NCBI GenBank assembly: GCA_040902585.1
Contig: JBBDXA010000066.1
Location: forward strand, 1-41,231
Reading direction: 5' to 3'
DNA from: JBBDXA01 sp040902585
GTDB taxonomy: Bacteria > Planctomycetota > Phycisphaerae > Phycisphaerales > Phycisphaeraceae
Length of the DNA: 41,231 bases
Part shown: positions 1-7,705 of the stretch, in pieces
Position numbering within the stretch: position 1 is the first letter of the stretch
Layout: the number at the start of each line of letters is the position of its first letter
Position numbers and translations under genes: made by a program
The notes under the pieces: generated by a model
Seen by the model: the letters and a program-made list of their open reading frames with translations, nothing else
Databases searched by the model: none
Told to the model about the DNA's origin: nothing

Positions 1-270
1 CTGGACCGTTTCGGCCGGGTGATCGATCACCGCTGGACCGACTACGGCTCCAGCACCGATGTAGCCCGCTCACTCTCCAAGAAGTTCGACCAGCAGTACA
101 CCTACGACGGCCTCAACCGCCTGACCGACTTCAAGCAGGGATTGCTCGACGGCAGCCACCAGATTCCCGATTTGGGGGCCGACCTGACCTTCCGGCAGAA
201 CTGGGCCCTGGACGGCGTGGGCAACTGGAACTGCTTCAAGCAAGATTGGGCGGTGGGTGGCTGGGGCTGA
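1..270 (+). pseudogene. Rhs/YD-repeat protein, truncated fragment (continues past left edge)
   Basis: The frame is open from base 1 to a TGA at 268-270. It reads RFGRVIDHRW, YTYDGLNRLTDF and NWALDGVGNW, which are typical of the YD-repeat core of Rhs-like surface or secreted shell proteins. The match ends after the FKQD motif near base 247. There the frame runs into a 35-bp inverted repeat and stops, so the normal Rhs continuation and C-terminal tip are missing. The piece is nearly identical to a second copy near 1503-1749 but lacks 60 bp (20 codons) that the second copy has. It is a remnant or the decayed 3' end of a gene that begins outside the window. No function is expected from this piece alone. 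Confidence 0.75.
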
Positions 271-376
271 AGGCTCCGCGCAAGCCCCGGCCTGGCGCAC
301 AAGTGGAAGGGGGCGCAACTGTATACTGTGAGTCCTACGGTCGGGGCTTGCGCGGAGCCTTCAGCCCCAGCCACCC
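255..376. repeat. Perfect 35-bp inverted repeat with 52-nt spacer
   Basis: Bases 255-289 are the exact reverse complement of 342-376. Pairing stops cleanly on both sides. The left arm contains the stop codon that ends the Rhs fragment, so the repeat lies at the point where Rhs similarity is lost. No T-tract follows the right arm, so it does not look like an intrinsic terminator. A small non-autonomous mobile element or an extruded-cruciform site is possible; no target-site duplication was recognised. Confidence 0.8.
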
Positions 377-535
377 GCCGGCGTGGAAGTGGGAAATACT
401 TACCCCAACGGCAAGTTTCATGAGCGGTTTGCGAAGGGCCAGAAAGAGTTTGAAGGATACGAACTGTGTGGGGTAATCTGCATATGTGGCGACCTCGGGG
501 CCACACTACCCCGGGACAGTGCTAATGATGAATGA
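332..535 (+). other. Short open frame after the inverted repeat, probable gene remnant
   Basis: This frame is open from just after a TGA at 329-331 to a TGA at 533-535. From a GTG at 383 it reads VEVGNTYPNGKFHERFAKGQ and then EFEGYELCGVICICGDLG, about 50 residues. There is no ATG and no clear ribosome binding site. It overlaps the first bases of the region upstream of the next gene. It may be the displaced tail of an Rhs or similar gene. The rest of 271-543 holds only the inverted repeat. Confidence 0.25.
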
Positions 536-543
536 GGTTGACC

Positions 544-1281
544 ATGAGAAGCTCATTACCGCGACAAGCTCCAATCGTGCTGAGGTCGATGTTCATGTCA
601 ATGCTCTTGTGTTGTAGTTGTGAACATCGAGGGAATTATCCGCGGCACGATGATTCTAAGGTGAAATGGCTTGTACTGCAGTTCTCCAAGCAGGCGCCGG
701 GAGCACATGGAGGAATTCTAGTTCGATACAACGGCGGTGACCTCGAAATCGATCACGTACTTCAGAATGGGGTGTTCTTTAATACGCCAAAAGGACTGGA
801 TGAATTGGTTGAGGCTCGCCGAAAGTCAGCCGGTCCTGTTGGCTGCTATGATGGAATGGCATTCTTGTCGTCATCCGCCTCCACATCTGGCATCTTTGAA
901 TCGTACGCGCTCTCACTCCCGGGGTCACAGAATTATCGTACGCCAACTGGCGAGGCCAAACCTCGACAAGGTGAATCATGGGTTTCTTTTGACCTTCGAT
1001 TGTTGAGAGGGCAACATACTGGACGTGCGGGAATTCTTGTTCCGCGAGATCCGTTGAGCAGTAGCGGTAACACGAGGCCCGGATGGGAATTTCACTACGG
1101 TGATTTCGTGAAGGACATACATGCATTGGATCGCGGGTACGTCTTATCAACGATCGTGCCAATGGGATACTCACAACTGGACGACTCGAAACCAACTCGA
1201 GGCTTGACGTCGAATGAGGCCGCAGAATTCAATAGTTCATATAGACGTCAGCTAGAATGGCTGACTGAGGAACAGAACTGA
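544..1281 (+). CDS. Putative exported lipoprotein, unknown family
   Basis: The product is 245 residues. I chose ATG 544 because GAGG at 534-537 lies 6 nt upstream; an in-frame ATG at 532 has no such site. The N-terminus has basic residues (MRSSLPRQ), a hydrophobic stretch and a Cys cluster (LLCCSC), consistent with a lipoprotein signal, although the box is not canonical. No family is recognised in the remainder, which reads as a soluble mixed alpha/beta protein (for example GAHGGILVRYNG and WVSFDLRLLRG). The gene is clearly lower in GC than its surroundings and lies between two broken Rhs copies, which suggests it arrived as cargo of Rhs-mediated exchange. An Rhs-linked immunity or effector role is conceivable, but nothing in the sequence shows it. 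Confidence 0.6.
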   Translation: MRSSLPRQAPIVLRSMFMSMLLCCSCEHRGNYPRHDDSKVKWLVLQFSKQAPGAHGGILVRYNGGDLEIDHVLQNGVFFNTPKGLDELVEARRKSAGPVGCYDGMAFLSSSASTSGIFESYALSLPGSQNYRTPTGEAKPRQGESWVSFDLRLLRGQHTGRAGILVPRDPLSSSGNTRPGWEFHYGDFVKDIHALDRGYVLSTIVPMGYSQLDDSKPTRGLTSNEAAEFNSSYRRQLEWLTEEQN

Positions 1282-1369
1282 TGGACGCCAAACTACGTGA
1301 TTGCCGATCGTCTCGTAGTACGTGTGGATGTCGTAGCCATGGCCAATTCCGCCTCGTACCCTATAATGA

Positions 1370-1752
1370 CCCTTAGAGGAGTTCGTTGCCACACTCGTCC
1401 AATACAAGTCCCTGGGTCTCGGCACGGTGGTGGAAGTGGACTACCCCACCCCCGAGGTGAAGCTGTCCCTCTACGCCGCCGGCTCGCCGCCCACCTACCC
1501 CGGCTTGAACCGCTTCGGCCGGGTGATCGATCACCGCTGGACCGACTACGGCTCCAGCACCGATGTGGCCCGCATCCAGCACGGCTACGACCGCAACTCC
1601 AACCGCCTCTGGCGGCAGAACGATGTGGCCCGCTCGCTCTCCAAGAAGTTCGACCAGCAGTACAGCTACGATCGGCTAAACCGCTTGACCGACTTCAAGC
1701 AGGGCCTGCTCGACGGCAGCCACCAGATTCCCGATTCGGGGGCCGACCTGGG
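1370..1752 (+). pseudogene. Rhs/YD-repeat core fragment, second copy
   Basis: Open after a TGA at 1367-1369, this segment reads GLGTVVEVDYP, LNRFGRVIDHRW, YGSSTDVARIQHGYDRNSNR, LWRQNDVARS and YSYDRLNRLTDF, a classic planctomycete-type Rhs core. It has no start codon context and no C-terminus. Similarity to the first copy ends near 1749, about 50 bases before trpA; the open frame simply runs on out of phase into trpA until 1888. It retains the 20-codon YD segment missing from the copy at the left edge. It is a remnant rather than a gene. Confidence 0.75.
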
Positions 1753-1802
1753 CGGCGTTTCCCCCGGCACGGGAGCGAGGACCTGCTACGCTATCCGCCC
1801 TT

Positions 1803-2639
1803 ATGAACCGCATCGAACAGATTTTTTCACAGCTTCACAAGGACGGGAAAAAGGGCCTCATGCCGTTTCTTACGGCCGGCGATCCTGACATTGAAACCAC
1901 TGCCGCCCTGCTGCCCGCGATCGAAAAGAGCGGCGCGTGCATCTGCGAGCTGGGCATTCCTTTTTCCGATCCGATTGCGGACGGGCCTGTGATTCAGGCA
2001 TCGATGACGCACGCCCTTTCGCGCGGCCTTCGCCCTTCGCAGGTGCTTGAAGCCGTGCGCTTACAGCGCGAGAAGCTGAACATGGGCGTGATCGCGATGG
2101 TGAGTTATTCGATTGTGTATCGCCTCGGTCACTTGAGTCGCGGCGCAGCGACGAGGAACGATGACGCGTGGGCGTTTGTGAACAGCGCCAAGGCGGCGGG
2201 CGTGGATGGTTTCATCATTCCTGATCTGCCGATTGAGGAAGCGACGCCGGTGTGCGAAGCGATGAAGGCGGCTGACCTGACGTGCAGCTTTCTGATTTCG
2301 CCGACGACGCCGGATAAGAGAGCCGAGCAAATCGCGAAGGCGTGCAGCGGGTTTGTGTATGTGCTTTCGCGCGCGGGTTTGACGGGCGAGCAGAAGGCGC
2401 TGCCGACGGATTTGACGGAGCGCCTGAAGCGTATCCGCGGCGTGACGGCGCTACCGATTGCGGTGGGCTTTGGCATCTCGACGCGCGAGCAGGTGGAACA
2501 GGTGACGCAGGTGGCGGATGCGGCGATCGTGGGCAGCGCGATCATGCGAAGAATCGCGACGATGCGTGATCAGCCACGCGAGAAGATCGTCGCGGAGGTG
2601 GCGAAGTTTGTGAGCGAACTGGCGGGCCAACCCGTTTGA
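1803..2639 (+). CDS. trpA: Tryptophan synthase alpha subunit
   Basis: The 278-residue cytosolic (beta/alpha)8 barrel cleaves indole-3-glycerol phosphate to indole and glyceraldehyde 3-phosphate, handing indole to the TrpB subunit. The catalytic pair is at the expected positions: Glu49 in CELGIPFSDP and Asp60 in DPIADGPVIQ. The PTTP motif and the phosphate-binding GFGIS segment near the C-terminus are also present. Compared with the usual form there is an extra stretch of about a dozen residues after MVSYSIVYRLG (roughly residues 110-121, reading HLSRGAATRNDD), encoded by a small palindromic sequence. No trpB or other trp gene is in the window. The start lies about 50 bp after an Rhs remnant and no strong ribosome binding site is visible. 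Confidence 0.95.
   Translation: MNRIEQIFSQLHKDGKKGLMPFLTAGDPDIETTAALLPAIEKSGACICELGIPFSDPIADGPVIQASMTHALSRGLRPSQVLEAVRLQREKLNMGVIAMVSYSIVYRLGHLSRGAATRNDDAWAFVNSAKAAGVDGFIIPDLPIEEATPVCEAMKAADLTCSFLISPTTPDKRAEQIAKACSGFVYVLSRAGLTGEQKALPTDLTERLKRIRGVTALPIAVGFGISTREQVEQVTQVADAAIVGSAIMRRIATMRDQPREKIVAEVAKFVSELAGQPV
2137..2152. repeat. Small palindrome inside trpA, encoding the extra loop
   Basis: GTCGC (2137-2141) and GCGAC (2148-2152) form a 5-bp stem around GGCGCA. It lies in the segment of trpA that codes for the residues not found in usual TrpA, and is followed by ACGAGG. The same ACG AGG codons follow the palindrome inside uxaA at 20980-20997, so the two may be related insertions; this is weak evidence because the palindromes differ. 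Confidence 0.35.
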
Positions 2640-2764
2640 CGTTTAGCGGTCGGGCCGAGTCCGCGAGGCCCNNNNNNNNNNGAGGCCCACCTGCCCCGGC
2701 CACGATCATTGACATCATCCGCCGTGCCACGCGGGCCTCGCGGACTCGGCCGCGCCGCTAAACG
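2640..2764. repeat. 32-bp GC-rich inverted repeat element, family member 1, interrupted by a scaffold gap
   Basis: Bases 2640-2671 match the reverse complement of 2733-2764 at 29 of 32 positions (TTTAGCGG...GAGTCCGCGAGG). It begins one base after the trpA stop. A second member of the family is at 28273-28354, and a possible diverged relative beginning GTTTAGCGGC is at 36747. It is a REP/MITE-like intergenic repeat; no T-tract suggests a terminator. Confidence 0.8.
2672..2681. other. Scaffold gap (10 N)
   Basis: Ten N inside the repeat above. The seven bases GAGGCCC occur on both sides of the gap. In the other copy at 28273 the corresponding sequence runs through without a break. The true sequence may therefore be a simple 7-base overlap with nothing missing. 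Confidence 0.95.
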
Positions 2765-2809
2765 AAAGACACGAAGCACCGGCGCACCAGCGCTCTACGA
2801 TAGCTCTTC

Positions 2810-3511
2810 ATGAATCAGAAGCTTCTCCTTTTCGACATCGACGCCACGCTCCTTCGCACCGGCGGCACGGGCATGATCGCCATGAAGCTCGTCGCCGAGC
2901 GGCTGTTCGGTTCCTCGTGGGAATGGGGCAGTATCAACACGGGCGGCAGCCTGGACCCGGTCATTTTCGCCGAGGCCGCCGCCATCAACCGACTCGATCA
3001 GCATCACTCTCATCACGAACGCTTTCGCGATCATTACATCGCCGAGCTCGAACACCAGATCACGACGAACATGCACCTTTTCGAAGTGCTGCCGGGCGTG
3101 CCACAGCTCCTCGCCACGCTCCGCCATCGCGCCATGACGCAGCGCGACATCGTGCTCGGCCTGCTCACGGGTAACTACACCGGGGCGGTGCCTGTGAAAT
3201 TCAAAGCGGCGAAGATCGAACAGGACTGGTTCACGGTCACGGCCTTCGGCGACGAAGCCCCGACCCGGCCGGACCTAGTCGTGCTGGCGATGCAGAAGTA
3301 TCTGAAGCAGCACGGCAGGCCGATCGATCCGAAGCGCGTGATCGTGATCGGCGATACGCCGCGCGATGTTCACTGCGCCCGCGCGCACGGCTGCATCGCC
3401 TTCGCCGTGGCCACGGGGCATTACGATGCGAAGACGCTGCGCGAAGCGGGGGCGGATTTTGTGGTGGAGAGTTTTGTCGATCCTGCGCCGCTGCTGCGGT
3501 TGATTGACTGA
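2810..3511 (+). CDS. HAD-superfamily phosphatase (phosphoglycolate phosphatase-like)
   Basis: The 233-residue cytosolic protein carries the haloacid dehalogenase motifs: DxDxT at residues 9-13 (nucleophile Asp9, acid/base Asp11), Thr120 in GLLTGN, a Lys near 130-135, and the Mg-binding GDTPRD at 181-186. The helical segment between residues 15 and 95 is a C1-type cap as in Gph-like enzymes. These enzymes hydrolyse small phosphomonoesters; the substrate cannot be read from sequence. It ends 17 bp from a convergent lipoprotein gene. The start has no strong ribosome binding site. Confidence 0.85.
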   Translation: MNQKLLLFDIDATLLRTGGTGMIAMKLVAERLFGSSWEWGSINTGGSLDPVIFAEAAAINRLDQHHSHHERFRDHYIAELEHQITTNMHLFEVLPGVPQLLATLRHRAMTQRDIVLGLLTGNYTGAVPVKFKAAKIEQDWFTVTAFGDEAPTRPDLVVLAMQKYLKQHGRPIDPKRVIVIGDTPRDVHCARAHGCIAFAVATGHYDAKTLREAGADFVVESFVDPAPLLRLID

Positions 3512-3527
3512 ACGGTCGCTATCAAGT

Positions 3528-4085
3528 TCACTCCACGATCCGCACATCCACATCCACCGTCTTGTGAAATCGGCGGCCTGTGCTTCGCAGGTAGCCCGTG
3601 ACAGGAATCGACACTTTGGCGTTCGATCCGACCCAGGGGCGAAGGTCTACAGCCGTGACTCGCGCGTTGATCAGAACCGTCGCGCAACCGCAGGTGGACC
3701 GCTTGCCGTCGCGGTTGTAGATCGATGCATGCAGCCGCTTGAGACGATGGAAGTTATCGGGGAAGACCATGTACCATCCGCCCTTCACCATCGCCCCGCG
3801 CGGCTCACTGATGACGATGCGCAGGTTGATGTGCCCGTCCGTCTCGATGAAGACCTGTTCTTCCAGGTAGTTCATCAGCGTCAATTCAAACGGGGCAGGC
3901 GGTTCGGCGGAGGCGGACAGCGTGTCCGGTGCGATCAGATGAATACAGCGATCCTGCTGAGTCGGCTCGGTGAGCACCGCCACGTTCGCAACCTCTTCGT
4001 CACCGTCGTGGTTGGTCCATGTGGGCCCGGTCTGACAACCTGCCACGATGCAAAACATCAGAATCGCCGCGATCTTCTTTTTCAT
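3528..4085 (-). CDS. Putative lipoprotein, unknown function
   Basis: 185 residues with a clear lipoprotein signal: MKKK, hydrophobic core, and IVAGC with Cys17 as the lipidated residue. The mature part appears beta-rich, with segments such as EPPAPFELTLMNYLEEQVFIE and INLRIVISEPRGAMVKGGWY. No family was recognised. It is convergent with the HAD gene and stands alone on its strand. It probably sits on the periplasmic face of a membrane. Confidence 0.75.
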   Translation of the reverse strand: MKKKIAAILMFCIVAGCQTGPTWTNHDGDEEVANVAVLTEPTQQDRCIHLIAPDTLSASAEPPAPFELTLMNYLEEQVFIETDGHINLRIVISEPRGAMVKGGWYMVFPDNFHRLKRLHASIYNRDGKRSTCGCATVLINARVTAVDLRPWVGSNAKVSIPVTGYLRSTGRRFHKTVDVDVRIVE

Positions 4086-4233
4086 TGGTGAGCCCTCCGC
4101 GCCGGCACCACAGGTTCATAGATGAAACGCTCTGATCGCCGCAACGTCCGCGCGATCGACTTCAATAGTCATCAACTCGCAGCGCATCGATATACTACCG
4201 GCTTCAGTTCCACACCCGATTCAGGAGGTTCCC

Positions 4234-5199
4234 ATGTCCACCAGCAATGTTCCTCATCGCGTTTCCCGTCGTTCACTTCTGGGCGGTACCGCGGCTGCAC
4301 TCGGCGCGGCGGCGCTTGCCGGCTGCAAAACCACTGGCGCGGGGGGCGCAGTGAAAGCCCAGGGTCCGGCCGCGACGAACAAGCGTATCAACCAGTCCGT
4401 CGTCTTCTGGTGCTTCAACATGATGGGCGACAAGTGGGACATCGAGAAGACCGCGCAGGTCGCCGTGCTGCTCGGCTGCAAGAGCGTGGAACTTTGCGGA
4501 CCCGCCGAGTGGCCCACGCTCAAGGAGCATGGCCTGACCTGCGCCATCGCGCCCAACGGCATGCCCGGCGCACCATATGTCAAGGGCTTCAACAATCCCA
4601 AGTACCACGATGAAGTCATCGCCGTCACGACGAAGATGATCGACGACTGTGCCGCGGCCGGCATCCCGAGCGTGATCGCGTTCAACGGCTACAAATGGCG
4701 CGACGCGGAAGACCCCAAGAGCGGCGAGATTTCGCGCGAAGAAGGGGCAGCCAACTGCGTCGCGGGTATCAAGAAGATCATCGGCCACGCGGAGAAGAAA
4801 GGCGTGACGATCTGCATCGAACACCTCAACACCCGCGACGACACCCACGACATGAAGGGTCACCCCGGCTATCAGGGTGATGATCTGGACTACGTCGCGT
4901 CCATCATCCGCAGCGTCGGCTCGCCGCGATTCAAGCTGCTGTTTGATGTCTACCACGTGCAGATCATGGACGGCGACATCATCCGCCGCATCGAGCAGTG
5001 CAAGGACATCATCGGCCACGTCCACACGGCCGGCAATCCCGGGCGCGGCGAGCTGGATGACACGCAGGAAATCAACTACCCGCCGATCATGAAGAAGCTG
5101 CTGGAGATCGGGTACAAGGGATATGTCGGGCAGGAGTTTATCCCGACGCGCGATCCATATCAGGGGCTGTGGGAAGCGGTGAGGTTGTGTGATGTTTGA
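4234..5199 (+). CDS. Tat-exported hydroxypyruvate isomerase-like TIM barrel (sugar phosphate isomerase/epimerase family)
   Basis: 321 residues, start supported by AGGAGG 5 nt upstream. The N-terminus has a twin-arginine signal (SRRSLLGG, Arg12-Arg13) followed by ALAGC, so it is probably a Tat-exported lipoprotein anchored at Cys31. The rest matches the Hyi/IolE-like AP-endonuclease-2 barrel. Candidate metal and catalytic residues include Glu196 (ICIEHL), Asp238/His241 (FDVYHVQ), the GHVHTAGNPGR motif and Glu301 (GQEF). The GNPGRGELDDTQEINYP segment is the hydroxypyruvate isomerase signature. Cytosolic Hyi converts hydroxypyruvate to tartronate semialdehyde; an exported version probably acts on a sugar-derived substrate. 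Planctomycetes carry many exported members of this family. Confidence 0.88.
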   Translation: MSTSNVPHRVSRRSLLGGTAAALGAAALAGCKTTGAGGAVKAQGPAATNKRINQSVVFWCFNMMGDKWDIEKTAQVAVLLGCKSVELCGPAEWPTLKEHGLTCAIAPNGMPGAPYVKGFNNPKYHDEVIAVTTKMIDDCAAAGIPSVIAFNGYKWRDAEDPKSGEISREEGAANCVAGIKKIIGHAEKKGVTICIEHLNTRDDTHDMKGHPGYQGDDLDYVASIIRSVGSPRFKLLFDVYHVQIMDGDIIRRIEQCKDIIGHVHTAGNPGRGELDDTQEINYPPIMKKLLEIGYKGYVGQEFIPTRDPYQGLWEAVRLCDV

Positions 5200-5227
5200 G
5201 AGAGTTGAAATGACTTTGAATGCCAAA

Positions 5228-5254
5228 GCCCAGGCACTCCCGTGCCTGGGTTTT
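5228..5254 (+). terminator. Intrinsic terminator after the isomerase-like gene
   Basis: CCCAGGCAC (5229-5237) pairs with GTGCCTGGG (5242-5250) around a 4-nt loop, followed by TTTT. It lies 30 bp after the stop codon. The opposite strand also has a short T-run, so it may work weakly for the convergent toxin gene too. Confidence 0.8.
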
Positions 5255-5300
5255 CCGTACCGCGCCAAGGACGAACTATCATGACACCCCTAATGGTCAC

Positions 5301-5792
5301 TCAATCTCGTGAGCGTTTCCTTTCCGCTTCCCTCCGAAGCGCCGCTTCAATCAGCTCAGGCCGCACGCGGTAGGTTGTTGCAGCGAGCGCACCAAGTGCA
5401 GCATGCAGATCGATCAGCCCCTGCTCCGCCGCCCGCTCCAGGATCGCGAGTGTCGGCAGCGCGAACAGGCCTTCCTCCGCCGCGACCTTGCGGCCACGAT
5501 ATTCATCAATCAACACATCCGTGATGTGTCGCTCCTTCGCAAGCGAAATGGCATCCGCTTCGCCGGCATCAAGTCCGGCAGTGGATGGAAGCCGGGCGAC
5601 CGGAGTTTCCACCTTCAGCCAGGCGGGCGGTGACGTCACCCAGTCCCGCACGATTGCGGGAGCGTTTGCGTGCGACAACTCGCGGAGCACCGCAGGCGGC
5701 ACGTAGACTTCATTGAAAAGGCGCGGCAGCACGTCGATCGCGCCAATAAGCACGAGGTAATTCAGAGGCGTCGTGTCCGAGACGACGATCAT
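5301..5792 (-). CDS. PIN-domain toxin-like protein (DUF3368 family)
   Basis: 163 residues of PIN fold. Acidic residues expected at the active site are visible: Asp6 (VSDTTPLNYL), Glu38 (LRELS), Glu78 (DAGEAD) and Asp96 (LIDEYRGR). PIN proteins are Mg-dependent ribonucleases and often toxins. It overlaps by 4 bp (ATGA) with the upstream UPF0175 gene, which is the usual partner of DUF3368 proteins. Together they form a probable type II toxin-antitoxin module. The target RNA is unknown. Confidence 0.85.
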   Translation of the reverse strand: MIVVSDTTPLNYLVLIGAIDVLPRLFNEVYVPPAVLRELSHANAPAIVRDWVTSPPAWLKVETPVARLPSTAGLDAGEADAISLAKERHITDVLIDEYRGRKVAAEEGLFALPTLAILERAAEQGLIDLHAALGALAATTYRVRPELIEAALRREAERKRSRD

Positions 5793-6067
5793 GCCCCGCC
5801 TGCCGTGCGAAGTCGGGCGAGCGCCGCGTCGTGGTCTTCATGTGTCGGCGTGTCTTCAATCACGCCGTGACGCTGAAGAATCGCCTCAGCTTCCAGGCGC
5901 GAGACGCCCAAGGCCCGCGCGAACTCGACATGGGTGATCCGCGACTGGCGATACAACTCGACCATTGCCGCCTCTTTGGCGACCTGCGACACATCGCCCA
6001 GCGTGCGACGCAGGTTCTGCTCGATATCAGCGGGAAGGTCGAAGCTTACAGTCATGATGCGATTCAC
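5789..6067 (-). CDS. UPF0175-family antitoxin
   Basis: 92 residues, reading FDLPADIEQNLRR and then ITHVEFARALGVSRLEAEAI, the helix-turn-helix-like core of UPF0175 proteins. It is upstream of and translationally coupled to the PIN gene. It probably neutralises the toxin and represses the shared promoter. An alternative start at the internal Met5 (MTVSF) would shorten it by 4 residues. Confidence 0.82.
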   Translation of the reverse strand: MNRIMTVSFDLPADIEQNLRRTLGDVSQVAKEAAMVELYRQSRITHVEFARALGVSRLEAEAILQRHGVIEDTPTHEDHDAALARLRTAGGA

Positions 6068-6136
6068 CTCGTGTGTAACGATAGCGTCGTCGCGACATCA
6101 AAGCTATCTGAATCCACACCCAATCGCGAAGCGAAA

Positions 6137-7696
6137 TCACACCCCCGCCGCCACCAGCCCCAGGCTCACATCCGGTGCGGCCAGATTACTCTCGCCCATC
6201 AGAAACGCATCGACCGCCCTTGCCGCGCCGCGGCCTTCGTTGATGGCCCATACCACCAGGCTCTGCCCGCGACGGCAGTCGCCGGCGGCGAAGACTTTGT
6301 CGACGTTGGTCGCGAACTTGCCGTGCGTTGCCTTGTAGTTGCTGCGGTCATCGTGGGCGACGCCGAGGAGTTCGCTCACGCCGTGCTCCGGGCCGAGGAA
6401 GCCCATCGAGAGCGTGACGAGGTCCGCCTTCCAGCGCTTTTCGCTGAGCGGGACTTCGGTCATGCGGAACTGGCCTTTCGCATCTTTCTCCCATTTCACT
6501 TCGACGGTTTCGATGCCTGCGACGTGGCCGTTGCCATCATCGATAAACTTCTTGGAGAGAATGCAGTACGTGCGCGGGTCCCGGCCGAACTTCTTGATCG
6601 TCTCATCATGCGAGTAGTCGACGCGGAAGATGCGAGGCCACGTCGGCCAGGGGTTATCACCGGCGCGCTGCGCGGGCGGCTTGGGCAGCAGCTCGAAATT
6701 CACGACGCTCTTGCACCCGTGGCGCAGGGCGGTGCCGATGCAGTCCGCACCGGTGTCGCCGCCGCCGATGACGATGACATCTTTGTCCTTCGCGCTGATG
6801 GCGTGACCGTCTTTCAACTCTGAATCGAGCAGGCTCTTGGTGTTGGCGGCGAGAAACTCCATCGCGAAGTACACGCCCTTGAGCTCGCGCCCGGGGATAG
6901 GCAGATCGCGCGGCTTCGTCGCGCCCGTCGCCAGCAGCACCGCGTCGTACTCGGCGAGAAGGTGCTGCGGATCGACATACTTCGCCTTGTCAGGCAGGCC
7001 CATCTGCGAGGCGACGGTGCCGTTGTCGCCCTTGGCCGCGCCGACGTGGGCGTTGACGATAAAGGTGATGCCTTCCTTGCGAAGGAGTTCGACGCGGCGC
7101 TCGACGACCTTTTTTTCGAGCTTCATGTTGGGGATGCCGTACATGAGCAGCCCGCCGATGCGGTCAGCTCGTTCGTAGACAGTGACCCAGTGCCCGGCCT
7201 TATTAAGCTGGGCCGCGGCTGAAAGACCCGCGGGGCCTGAGCCGACGATGGCGACCTTCCTCCCCGTGCGCCGCTCCGGTTCCTTCGGCACGATCCAACC
7301 CTCGGCGAAGGCGCGATCGACGATGGCGTTCTCGATGTTCTTAATCGTCACCGCAGGCTCGATGATGGCCAGCACGCACGCGCCTTCGCACGGCGCGGGA
7401 CAGGTCCGACCCGTGAACTCGGGGAAATTGTTCGTCTTGTGCAGCCGATCGCTCGCTTCCTTCCAGCGGCCCTGGTACACCAGATCGTTCCACTCGGGGA
7501 TGAGATTGTCGATCGGGCAGCCATGATTCGACTGGCAGAACGGCACGCCGCAGTCCATGCAGCGCGCGCCCTGTTTGCGCAGCGAATCTTCGACCGGCTC
7601 GGAGAAGATCTCGTAGTAGTCATTGATGCGCAGCTTCGCGTCGCGATAAGGGACGGGACGGCGGGGATACTCTTTGAATCCGGTGGGCTTACCCAT
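6137..7696 (-). CDS. gltD: Glutamate synthase small (beta) subunit
   Basis: 519 residues. The N-terminal ferredoxin-like part holds the Cys clusters CMDCGVPFCQ...GCP and CPAPCEGAC that ligate 4Fe-4S clusters. It is followed by the FAD-binding VAIVGSGPAGLSA and the NADPH-binding VIVIGGGDTGADC. It passes electrons from NADPH through FAD and Fe-S clusters to the large subunit, GltB, which makes glutamate from glutamine and 2-oxoglutarate in the cytosol. GAGG 5 nt upstream of the ATG supports the start. gltB is upstream on the same strand, but a repeat-flanked broken gene of about 480 bp sits between them, unusual for this normally compact pair. Confidence 0.96.
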   Translation of the reverse strand: MGKPTGFKEYPRRPVPYRDAKLRINDYYEIFSEPVEDSLRKQGARCMDCGVPFCQSNHGCPIDNLIPEWNDLVYQGRWKEASDRLHKTNNFPEFTGRTCPAPCEGACVLAIIEPAVTIKNIENAIVDRAFAEGWIVPKEPERRTGRKVAIVGSGPAGLSAAAQLNKAGHWVTVYERADRIGGLLMYGIPNMKLEKKVVERRVELLRKEGITFIVNAHVGAAKGDNGTVASQMGLPDKAKYVDPQHLLAEYDAVLLATGATKPRDLPIPGRELKGVYFAMEFLAANTKSLLDSELKDGHAISAKDKDVIVIGGGDTGADCIGTALRHGCKSVVNFELLPKPPAQRAGDNPWPTWPRIFRVDYSHDETIKKFGRDPRTYCILSKKFIDDGNGHVAGIETVEVKWEKDAKGQFRMTEVPLSEKRWKADLVTLSMGFLGPEHGVSELLGVAHDDRSNYKATHGKFATNVDKVFAAGDCRRGQSLVVWAINEGRGAARAVDAFLMGESNLAAPDVSLGLVAAGV

Positions 7697-7705
7697 AGGA
7701 ACCTC

